This document shows, piece after piece, positions 25,904 through 32,670 of a DNA stretch of 35,860 bases. The notes under the pieces are model-generated. The model was not told where the DNA came from. It ran no database searches and worked only from the letters and a program-made list of their open reading frames with translations. This DNA comes from Candidatus Omnitrophota bacterium (GTDB lineage Bacteria; Omnitrophota; Gorgyraeia; Zapsychrales; Zapsychraceae): positions 1-35,860 of the forward strand of contig JADFYE010000020.1 of assembly GCA_015233195.1 (NCBI GenBank), in the 5' to 3' direction. Both the position numbers and the translations under genes were made by a program. The first letter of the stretch is position 1, and every line of letters begins with the position of its first letter.

Positions 25904-27493
25904 ATGGTAATACGTACTCACATAAAAAAACATACGCCTACTTTTGAAGAGATCTCTACAAAAGTAAAAAATGCTGATTTAAATACTTACTTTATTTTTG
26001 GCGCTATTATTATTGTTTTAATAACTGGTGTGTACGCATTATTCGCTCCTGAATCTTCTAATCCAGTTGTTGGAAATCCGGCATGCGGAAAAATCGTAGT
26101 TGCAACTAATGGTCCATCTTTGGCTTCAAAAGTTTCTGCTACTCTACCTGAAGCAAGTTATTTTTTGGTAGTAAATCCTTTATCAAAAAGGTTGGTTGAA
26201 TCAATTCAGAATCCTTATCGTGGTAAAGTTCCGAATCCGCAAATTGCTTATTTGATTGCAGGTAAAGGAGAAGAAGCAGTTATTGTCGGAAGTATTGACC
26301 AGCAAAGTTATAACATTTTTAATCAATTTAGTATTCGGGTGTTTGGCGGATATCAAGGTCAGGCAAAAAAAGTTGTTAGTCTTTATCGTAAAGCCCGGAT
26401 TGGGCAAATGGCTCGTCCAACTCCGACTACAGTAAATGTTTTGCCAGGTGCTCAAATGGGACAAGGTCATGCGCAAGTTGCTTTTGGTCAGGCAAGATTT
26501 AATTATGCTTGTCCAAGATGCGGGCAAGCTGCTACTAGCCAAAATTATAATGGAGTAGGTTGTCCGGTTTGTCCTAATTGCGCGATCCAAATGACACAAC
26601 GAGATATAACCCAGCAAACTATGATTTTAGGACAGCAAAATCGTCAAGGTATGCGGGTAAATCAGCCATATTGTCCGCTTCCAAATGTAATGGACGGTGG
26701 TTTACTGCAAAATGGTATGGGTCTTCAGGCTGGCGCGCCGCAGCAACAGGTTGGCACTCAGGGTGGAGTGCAGGCTGGTGTAGCAATTCAGGAAGTTTAT
26801 GCTAAGGGTGTTATGGATGGACTTAGTATGCGAAATAATTTTAATGGTGGTATGCAGGCGGCTTTTGGTTTTGGTCCACAAAAGCAGGCTTTTGTTTGTC
26901 CGGTTTGTAATTGGAGGATGAAAGCTGAACGTCAGGGAAATAATTTTCCAGCTTGTCCGAATTGCGGATCACCAATGGCTTTAGATATGTCGAAACAAAA
27001 TCAAGAAGCTGCTACGCCTTTGGCTGAAGGATTGTTTGCTGCAAATACAGTGCCGATGAATCAGCAGGTTAATCCTATAAATAATCAAGTGAATAATCAG
27101 TTGCAGGTTTTTCCGGGACGAGAAATAACGCAAGGTTTCCAATGTCCGAATTGTAACTGGCGGATATATTCAAAACAAGGGGCTAATGATTTTCCTCAAT
27201 GTCCTAATTGCGGACAAATTATGGCGCGTGCCGGAAAGAATTTTCAAACACAAAATACTCAAAATGGCGTGTTCGCGAATCAAGTAGCGTTGCAGCAAAA
27301 TTATCAAACAGCACCTGCACAGGGGAATGTAAATGCTGCGCCTCCGATATCTCCGGATGCTCCAATGCCTCACGAATATCGAGGAGAATGTTCAAATTGT
27401 CATCAGTTTTTATCGCCAGCAGCTGGACAGGTTCAGAATAACGCGGTCGCAGATCAAGGCGTCGCGCATGTAGGGATAGGAAACAATAAATGA
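25904..27493 (+). CDS. Membrane protein with NifX/NafY-like domain, three CxxC-pair ribbons and one magnetochrome motif
   Basis: A 529-residue protein of unusual architecture. One transmembrane helix (29-47) is followed by a domain (61-165) resembling the NifX/NafY/NifB-C-terminal cofactor-binding fold (CGKIVVATNGPSLASKV, then ASYFLVVNP). Then come three ribbon modules with paired CPxC motifs (C203/C206-C223/C226, C332/C335-C351/C354, C414/C417-C433/C436), like zinc ribbons or rubredoxin knuckles, separated by glutamine/asparagine/glycine-rich linkers. Near the C-terminus lies a magnetochrome-type heme site (DAPMPHEYRGECSNCH, CxxCH at 496-500). I infer an iron-handling or electron-transfer role outside the cytoplasm. 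No named family covers the whole protein to my knowledge. Confidence 0.8.
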   Translation: MVIRTHIKKHTPTFEEISTKVKNADLNTYFIFGAIIIVLITGVYALFAPESSNPVVGNPACGKIVVATNGPSLASKVSATLPEASYFLVVNPLSKRLVESIQNPYRGKVPNPQIAYLIAGKGEEAVIVGSIDQQSYNIFNQFSIRVFGGYQGQAKKVVSLYRKARIGQMARPTPTTVNVLPGAQMGQGHAQVAFGQARFNYACPRCGQAATSQNYNGVGCPVCPNCAIQMTQRDITQQTMILGQQNRQGMRVNQPYCPLPNVMDGGLLQNGMGLQAGAPQQQVGTQGGVQAGVAIQEVYAKGVMDGLSMRNNFNGGMQAAFGFGPQKQAFVCPVCNWRMKAERQGNNFPACPNCGSPMALDMSKQNQEAATPLAEGLFAANTVPMNQQVNPINNQVNNQLQVFPGREITQGFQCPNCNWRIYSKQGANDFPQCPNCGQIMARAGKNFQTQNTQNGVFANQVALQQNYQTAPAQGNVNAAPPISPDAPMPHEYRGECSNCHQFLSPAAGQVQNNAVADQGVAHVGIGNNK

Positions 27494-27580
27494 GCACATC
27501 ACTTACGGAACATAGTGAACGTAAGTGATCTGTGCGAATTTAGTTCCGTGCAAAGCATCGGAACTTCCAAAAGTTTTTTA
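27494..27580 (+). promoter_or_regulatory. Tandem hairpins with a possible attenuator
   Basis: Hairpin 1 begins right after the stop codon: GCACA-TCACTTACG (27494-27507) pairs with CGTAAGTGA-(TC bulge)-TGTGC (27520-27535). Hairpin 2 pairs AGTTCCG-TGC (27542-27551) with GCA-(T bulge)-CGGAACT (27555-27565). A third, weaker stem AACTT/AAGTT (27562-27566/27571-27575) runs into six T residues (27574-27579) and shares bases with hairpin 2, so the two are mutually exclusive. This could limit read-through from the 529-residue protein gene into the genes downstream. Confidence 0.6.
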
Positions 27581-27600
27581 TAACTAGATCAGGAGGGGAT

Positions 27601-27834
27601 ATGGAACCATTTTCAATGTTAGGAGTTGTGTTGTTGTCAGTAGCAGCAGGGGCGATGTTGTCAATGGTTTCTAAGAAACCCAATGCGCCTGATAGTCAAG
27701 CACCAAATAATGTTGCGCCTGAAGAGCAGCCGCAGCAGCAAGAAATGATTTCCGAATATATTGAAGAAAAAACGCCTGGAGTTATAGACGCTGAAAAAGA
27801 AAAAGCAATTGACGAATTAATTTCCGGCAATTAA
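27601..27834 (+). CDS. Small membrane protein with acidic tail
   Basis: A 77-residue protein I do not recognise. A single N-terminal helix (about 5-23, MLGVVLLSVAAGAMLSMVS) is followed by an acidic, glutamine-rich tail (EEQPQQQEMISEYIEEKTPG). Acidic tails on small magnetosome membrane proteins are known to interact with iron or crystal surfaces, for example Mms6; similarity to those is only in general character. An exceptional Shine-Dalgarno (AGGAGGGGAT) adjoins the ATG. It sits between the hairpin region and the zinc-ribbon membrane protein. Confidence 0.75.
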   Translation: MEPFSMLGVVLLSVAAGAMLSMVSKKPNAPDSQAPNNVAPEEQPQQQEMISEYIEEKTPGVIDAEKEKAIDELISGN

Positions 27835-27850
27835 ATAAAGAGGAATGAAT

Positions 27851-28117
27851 ATGGCAATTACTAAACCAATAATTTGTACACTTTGTAACGGCGAGATGCA
27901 GCTTTATACTGGACCACGTTATAATAAAAAAGTCAGCGGAGGTATGATCATTGGCGGTATTTTCGCTACTTGCTTTTGGATTGGCGCGGTTTTAGGAATC
28001 CCGTTAATTATTGCTGGTTTATATATGACTGGTTCTAAACGGCATTTGTGGGTTTGTAAAGATTGTAATACTGCGATTGAACGTGTTGAAATTAACCCTG
28101 AAAAATTGTCAAAATAA
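27851..28117 (+). CDS. Two-helix membrane protein with split zinc ribbon
   Basis: An 88-residue protein with CTLC (C9, C12) at the N-terminus and CKDC (C69, C72) near the C-terminus, bracketing two transmembrane helices (about 31-61). The two CxxC pairs would meet on the same membrane face to form a zinc-ribbon or rubredoxin-like metal site. ATG 27845 is possible, but it lies only 1 base from the GAGG ribosome site, whereas ATG 27851 has a 7-base spacing, so I chose the latter. Function is unknown; it is embedded in the magnetosome-type operon. Confidence 0.78.
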   Translation: MAITKPIICTLCNGEMQLYTGPRYNKKVSGGMIIGGIFATCFWIGAVLGIPLIIAGLYMTGSKRHLWVCKDCNTAIERVEINPEKLSK

Positions 28118-28128
28118 TTTAAGGTTTT

Positions 28129-29295
28129 ATGCCAAATCAAATTAAAAAATATCATCAACAGCGGATGCAGAGATTTCTGCTGGTCATTACGCTTTTCATT
28201 ATCGGCATTTTCTTTTTAGCTGCCTTAATGCATGTAGGCGCTGGCGATGCTGAATGGGGCGGGATGTCTGTATCTAATGCTACACCAATGATGATGATGG
28301 AACATAATATTCCAAAAGATGAACAGGGTGTGGTCGTGGACTGGTGCGAAGATCCGGCTTATTCCGCAGGTGTTCGAGCAGGTGATCTTTTAAAAGCTAT
28401 CAATAATAAACGGATTAAAAATTTATCGGATTTTTTAAAAGTTACTAAAGCAACTAATTTAAAACCAGGCGCGCTTTTAGATATTTTACGTAATGGTCAG
28501 CCGCTTTATATTACGATGGAAAATAAAGTTGGTATTCATGACCAGCTTAAAAAATCGTTGAATATTGATATGGGAGTAACTGGCACAGAAGGAACAGCCA
28601 GTATTCCTGCAAAAGTATCTTCAACTGCTCATAATCAAATGACACCGGTTGCTTTTGCGAATCGCTCACCTGCAGAAACTGCTGAAGCCGGAGTAATTGG
28701 CGCAGCTCCTAATAATCCCAACATGTCTTTGCCTACGCCTAAAGAACAGGGCGCAGCTACCAAAGAATTGATTGAAGGGCATTGGCTTGGTATAGAACTT
28801 ATTCCGTCAACGCCTGAATTAGCAAAAGAATATCAGATACCGCCTGACATTAAAGGGCTTTTGGTGGATGAAATTTCTCTTGAGTCAGCAGAATCAGGAA
28901 TATTGGCAGGAGATATGGTCGTAGCAGTTGATGGTGTTTCTACGCCGGACTTGGTCGCGTTTACTGAAGCTACGAGATTAGTTAAGAATAATTATAAAGC
29001 TAAGATTTTAGTTTCCCGTAGAGGCAAATTAATGGAATTTACGATTTCTTCTACCCGGACTATAGGATTTTCACAAAATGAGGCAGCTCAACCGATTACT
29101 CCAGGGGCGTTAAGCCCGCATCGCAGCAGGAATAAGCCTTGTACTACTTGCCATATTATTATGCTGACCGGCGGTCAGCTTCCCACAGATGCGGGAGATA
29201 TTTTACCAAATCCGCCGCCGATAGTTAAAGGCGCGGTTGCTCCTCATGAATACCGAGGGAAATGCAAAACGTGTCACCTTATCTTGAAAAAGTAA
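28129..29295 (+). CDS. mamP: MamP-like protein with two PDZ domains and two magnetochrome motifs
   Basis: A 388-residue membrane-anchored c-type cytochrome. A transmembrane helix (15-36) is followed by PDZ 1 (about 42-132), an alanine/proline linker, PDZ 2 (about 216-308), and two magnetochrome modules: PITPGALSPHRSRNKPCTTCH (heme ligands at 338-342) and KGAVAPHEYRGKCKTCH (379-383). MamP of cultured magnetotactic bacteria has one PDZ and two magnetochromes and acts as an iron oxidase that tunes the Fe(II)/Fe(III) ratio. The duplicated PDZ is unusual. Covalent heme attachment requires cytochrome c maturation, and tetrapyrrole genes follow directly. Confidence 0.82.
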   Translation: MPNQIKKYHQQRMQRFLLVITLFIIGIFFLAALMHVGAGDAEWGGMSVSNATPMMMMEHNIPKDEQGVVVDWCEDPAYSAGVRAGDLLKAINNKRIKNLSDFLKVTKATNLKPGALLDILRNGQPLYITMENKVGIHDQLKKSLNIDMGVTGTEGTASIPAKVSSTAHNQMTPVAFANRSPAETAEAGVIGAAPNNPNMSLPTPKEQGAATKELIEGHWLGIELIPSTPELAKEYQIPPDIKGLLVDEISLESAESGILAGDMVVAVDGVSTPDLVAFTEATRLVKNNYKAKILVSRRGKLMEFTISSTRTIGFSQNEAAQPITPGALSPHRSRNKPCTTCHIIMLTGGQLPTDAGDILPNPPPIVKGAVAPHEYRGKCKTCHLILKK

Positions 29296-29297
29296 AA

Positions 29298-29774
29298 ATG
29301 ACTTCAAAAATTAATAAGCAAGCGGATGCTGCATACTTGCCGATCTGTATTGATATAAAAGGAAAAGAGTGTTTGGTTGTAGGCGGTGGTAATGTAGCAT
29401 TAAGGAAAATCACAGTATTAAGGAAATTCGGGGCAGCAGTAACATGCATGAGCCCCTTTTTTGTTAAACAGTTGGAACGTCTTGCGGATTTGGAAAAGAT
29501 CAAATGTATTAAACGGGTTTATCCGTTGACATTATCGTTAAAAAAATACGCGTTGGTTATTGCTGCTACTGATGATTCGGATGTAAATAAACAGGTAGTT
29601 CGAGATGCTGTACGGGATAAAATTTTGGTGAATGTGGTTGATAAAAGCGCTCCGGGCAATGTTATTATGCCAGCGATTTTGAAACGTAAAGGTTTTACTA
29701 TTAGTGTGTCTACTGGGGGACGCAGCCCAAGTCAGGCAAAAAAAATAAGGGATACTTTGAACCATGCTTTATAA
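29298..29774 (+). CDS. Met8/CysG-N-type precorrin-2 dehydrogenase / sirohydrochlorin ferrochelatase
   Basis: About 158 residues. The opening YLPICIDIKGKECLVVGGGNVALRKI holds the NAD-binding site, followed by VIAATDDSDVNKQV and NVVDKSAPGNVIMPAILKRKGFTISVSTGGRSP, all typical of siroheme synthase. It oxidises precorrin-2 and may insert iron to give siroheme. It is a short form, similar in length to YlnF-type enzymes. I prefer ATG 29298, just after the mamP stop; an upstream in-frame ATG at 29262 would overlap mamP by 34 bases and add 12 residues not seen in the family. It supplies siroheme and, with Ahb-type steps, heme. Confidence 0.9.
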   Translation: MTSKINKQADAAYLPICIDIKGKECLVVGGGNVALRKITVLRKFGAAVTCMSPFFVKQLERLADLEKIKCIKRVYPLTLSLKKYALVIAATDDSDVNKQVVRDAVRDKILVNVVDKSAPGNVIMPAILKRKGFTISVSTGGRSPSQAKKIRDTLNHAL

Positions 29775-30549
29775 TTTAATGTTTTTTTATGTTTGCATGT
29801 TTCTTTATCTGGTAGGAACAGTGTTGTCTGTCATGTCTTTTTTAAAGAATGATAACGCTTTGTTTGGTTTTGCAAAACAATGGTTTATAGTTGCGATAAT
29901 TTGCGGTGTGTTTTTCTTTTTTATCCGTTATCGGGAATTTGCGTATGTTCCAATGGTATCACTTTTTGAAATCACGTTTTTTTATGCCTGGCTTTTGAGT
30001 GTGGCGTATGTTTTATTCGTTAAGGAGTCTGCTGGACGGATAATTCAGGGTTTAGCACTGGTGATTTTTGACAGCCTTTTGGTTTGGAATATGTTTATGG
30101 ATAAAATATATCATCCAATAAATCCGTTGTTGAGAAGTTTCTGGCTAGTGATCCATGTGCCTTCGATAATATTAAGTTACAGCGCGTTTGGAATATCTTT
30201 TGCAGTCAGCGTTTATTACATTTTTGCGGATATAAATAAAAAAACTGTTAGTCATTTGGATAAATTTAATAGCGGACTTATTCTGGTCGGAACAATATTG
30301 TTGGGATTTGGAATTGTAACTGGTTCGATTTGGGCGCATTCAGCGTGGGGAAATTATTGGAGCTGGGATCCTAAGGAAACTTGGGCGCTGATAACGTTTA
30401 TCATTTACGGTGTTGCAGTATTGCTACGAAAAATTTTTAAAATAAAACCGTTTTGGGAAGCAGTTGTTTCAGTCTGTGGATTTTTAGCCATGCTGTTTAC
30501 ATTTTTTGGTGTGAGTTTATTAATGGTCAGTCATCATGCGTATAAATAA
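29764..30549 (+). CDS. CcsA/HemX-like cytochrome c assembly membrane protein
   Basis: A 261-residue protein with about eight transmembrane helices and a clear tryptophan-rich WWD motif (AHSAWGNYWSWDPKETWAL, about 190-208), the heme-handling signature of CcsA/ResC. Family members export heme and attach it to CxxCH cytochromes together with CcsB/ResB, which is not seen here. HemX, a relative found next to hemA in other bacteria, is the alternative. The position between mamP, a c-type cytochrome, and hemA fits either role. It overlaps the previous gene by 11 bases. Confidence 0.88.
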   Translation: MLYNLMFFYVCMFLYLVGTVLSVMSFLKNDNALFGFAKQWFIVAIICGVFFFFIRYREFAYVPMVSLFEITFFYAWLLSVAYVLFVKESAGRIIQGLALVIFDSLLVWNMFMDKIYHPINPLLRSFWLVIHVPSIILSYSAFGISFAVSVYYIFADINKKTVSHLDKFNSGLILVGTILLGFGIVTGSIWAHSAWGNYWSWDPKETWALITFIIYGVAVLLRKIFKIKPFWEAVVSVCGFLAMLFTFFGVSLLMVSHHAYK

Positions 30550-30558
30550 GAGGTAAAT

Positions 30559-31554
30559 ATGCAGTTAGTTTTGATCGGAACCAGTCATAAAAAAGCGCCG
30601 CTTGCCATGCGGGAGAAATTTAGTTTTTGCGGCGAGAAGCTTGAGCAATATTATGCCCGGCTTAAGGCTTATCCTGAGGTGAGTGAAGTATTTCTTTTAT
30701 CTACTTGCAACCGGGTCGAACTTTATGCAGTAGGGTCGGATCCTTTAATTGTGGCAGAACGGCTTAAAGAATTTTTAAATGAAGTTCATGGGATACATTC
30801 AGCAGCTTGGGACGAGCATTTTTATACTCGTATAGATAAAGAAGCTTTGGGGCATCTTTTAAGAGTTGCGAGCGGTTTAGATTCAATGGTTATTGGAGAA
30901 TCAGAAATCATTGGTCAGATCAGAAAAGCATATGATCAAGCTTGCGCTTCTGGAGCTATCGGTACATATCTGCATAAAACTATTCAGGATTGTCTTCAGA
31001 TCGGGAAAAAAGTAAGAAGTTTAACTGGTATTTCTCGTGGCGTAACTTCGCTTTCAGGTGTGGTCGTGGAATTGGTTAAAAAACAATCTGACCTTAAAGA
31101 TAAAAAAGTTTTGGTTATAGGCGCAGGAAAGATCGGCGCTATGACAGTTGTTAAATTAGCTGACTTGCCTATTGGTGAAATTATAGTTATGAACCGCGAT
31201 ATGGCTCGTGCGGCAGAATTGGAAAATATCTCTAATGTGCGGGTTGCGGATATTCAAAAACTTTATAATGAAATTTTTTACGCGGATATTGTTATTGCTG
31301 CAACAGCTGCATCTGAATATCTTTTAGACCGCGCTTTGATTGAACAATTGTTTCTTACCAGAAAAAATAATTTACTTTTGGTTGATCTTGGCGTTCCCCG
31401 CAATATTGAAGAAACTACTCGTGATATCCCCGGAGTCTGCCTTTATAACATTGATGATTTAGCGCCGATAGTTGATGAGACGATCCGTAACCGGACTTTG
31501 GAAGCTGAAAAAGCTGAAGAAATCATTCAAGGCAAATTGGCATCTGGCATGTAG
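30559..31554 (+). CDS. hemA: Glutamyl-tRNA reductase, short form lacking the C-terminal dimerisation domain
   Basis: A 331-residue enzyme that reduces glutamyl-tRNA to glutamate-1-semialdehyde, the first committed step of heme synthesis. The catalytic cysteine C50 lies in LLSTCNRVELY, followed by ASGLDSMVIGESEIIGQIRKAY and the NADPH site VIGAGKIGAM. HemA is normally about 410-450 residues. Here the frame stops after AEEIIQGKLASGM, just where the C-terminal dimerisation helices should begin. Catalytic and NADPH domains are complete. The stop lies about 50 bases before a structured repeat. It may be a natural short form or a 3' truncation. Confidence 0.9.
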   Translation: MQLVLIGTSHKKAPLAMREKFSFCGEKLEQYYARLKAYPEVSEVFLLSTCNRVELYAVGSDPLIVAERLKEFLNEVHGIHSAAWDEHFYTRIDKEALGHLLRVASGLDSMVIGESEIIGQIRKAYDQACASGAIGTYLHKTIQDCLQIGKKVRSLTGISRGVTSLSGVVVELVKKQSDLKDKKVLVIGAGKIGAMTVVKLADLPIGEIIVMNRDMARAAELENISNVRVADIQKLYNEIFYADIVIAATAASEYLLDRALIEQLFLTRKNNLLLVDLGVPRNIEETTRDIPGVCLYNIDDLAPIVDETIRNRTLEAEKAEEIIQGKLASGM

Positions 31555-31606
31555 CATGTGGTATGTATGGGTAGAGAAAATAGCAAATTTTTAAATGAAA
31601 AGTCGT

Positions 31607-31753
31607 AGGTATTGAAGCGGACGTTGATAATTCGAGCGGGCATGGTTCGTGCGCGAAGCGAACGAGAGCGAGAATTATCTTCGAGCGCAGTTTAACTCGC
31701 AGGGGTAAACAAGAGTTCCGCGAAATGCCGAAGACTTTTAATAAAAATTTGCC
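31607..31753 (+). repeat. Structured intergenic repeat, copy 1 (upstream of hemC)
   Basis: A 147-base element repeated at 35295-35441. Predicted stems: GCGGA (31617-31621) with TCCGC (31717-31721); GATAATTC (31626-31633) with GAATTATC (31672-31679); an inner hairpin TCGT-g-CGC-GAA-GCG-a-ACGA (31647-31665); and GTTTA (31690-31694) with TAAAC (31706-31710). It ends 26 bases before the hemC ATG. It may be a leader RNA or a dispersed palindromic element. No protein assignment is made for the antisense frames. Confidence 0.85.
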
Positions 31754-31779
31754 AACTATATTAGGACAAGACATAAAAC

Positions 31780-32670
31780 ATGCGAAAAATAGTTTTTGGT
31801 ATACGAAAAAGTACTTTAGCTCGCAAGCAATTAGATGAGTTCATCACCTATCTCGTAAAGAATAAAATAATTTTTGACTACTCGATAAAAACTATTCAGA
31901 CCGCAGGTGATAAAGATCAAAAGTCTTCGGTCACCCAAATGGGTCAGGGGATATTTACTAAAGAGATTGAACGCGCGATTTTAAATAAAGAGATTGATTG
32001 CGCGGTGCATAGTTTGAAAGATATGCCGGTCAAAACTGAAAAAGGAACTGTGCTGACGTTTTGCGGCTCTAGGGAAGACGCGCGGGATTGTCTGGTCGCG
32101 CGGGAAGGTATTTCTGCAAATGATTTGAAAGGTTTACGGATTGGTACAGGCAGTCCGCGGAGGAATGCATTTTTAAAAGAGCTAGAACCTACAGTTAAAA
32201 TATTACAGATCAGAGGGAATGTTGATACCCGCTTGCGTAAATTGTATCAAGGCGAATATGACGGCATTGTTCTTGCAGCTTGCGGTTTAAAACGTTTGGG
32301 TTATGCGGATCGGATCAGCTGTTATTTTGATGCTGATACATTTATTCCTGCTGCAGGGCAGGGTGTGGTTTGTAGTCAGACCAGAGATAATGATACAGAA
32401 TTGAATGAGGTACTCAAGCATAGTGTTTCGTCTATAACTGAACAAGTTGTATTTGCGGAAAGAAAAGTTTTGGAAGCTTTGCAAGTCGGGTGTCAAACTC
32501 CGTTTGGCGTGTATGCGCGTTTTGAAGATGATACTTTTATAATAACTGCCAAGCTATTTGTAGAGAGTAGCCAGACTTTTATATCCGAACGTCGAACGTC
32601 TAATAAAAGTGATTTCTTAAAAGCAACTGATCAATTGATTAGTAGTATGAAAAGTAAAATTCATGTCTAA
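31780..32670 (+). CDS. hemC: Hydroxymethylbilane synthase (porphobilinogen deaminase)
   Basis: A 296-residue cytosolic enzyme that polymerises four porphobilinogens into hydroxymethylbilane. Motifs are QGIFTKEIERAIL, CAVHSLKDMPVK, IGTGSPRRNAFL, IRGNVDTRLRKL and GQGVVCSQTR. The dipyrromethane cofactor cysteine is C238 in VGCQTPFGVYA. Length is normal. Its leader carries the structured repeat ending 26 bases upstream. The 3' end overlaps the CobA-HemD gene by 8 bases. Confidence 0.96.
   Translation: MRKIVFGIRKSTLARKQLDEFITYLVKNKIIFDYSIKTIQTAGDKDQKSSVTQMGQGIFTKEIERAILNKEIDCAVHSLKDMPVKTEKGTVLTFCGSREDARDCLVAREGISANDLKGLRIGTGSPRRNAFLKELEPTVKILQIRGNVDTRLRKLYQGEYDGIVLAACGLKRLGYADRISCYFDADTFIPAAGQGVVCSQTRDNDTELNEVLKHSVSSITEQVVFAERKVLEALQVGCQTPFGVYARFEDDTFIITAKLFVESSQTFISERRTSNKSDFLKATDQLISSMKSKIHV

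Noticed and set aside
29298-29774. Met8-type siroheme enzyme as a truncated gene.
   Set aside because: Short forms of about 160 residues such as YlnF are known, and the NAD-binding and substrate segments are complete.
31523-31774. Antisense open frame over repeat copy 1, whose peptide resembles an antisense frame over copy 2 (35240-35431).
   Set aside because: The similarity follows from the shared nucleotide repeat. Differences between copies preserve base pairing in the predicted stems, and there is no ribosome site, so RNA or DNA structure explains it better than a protein.
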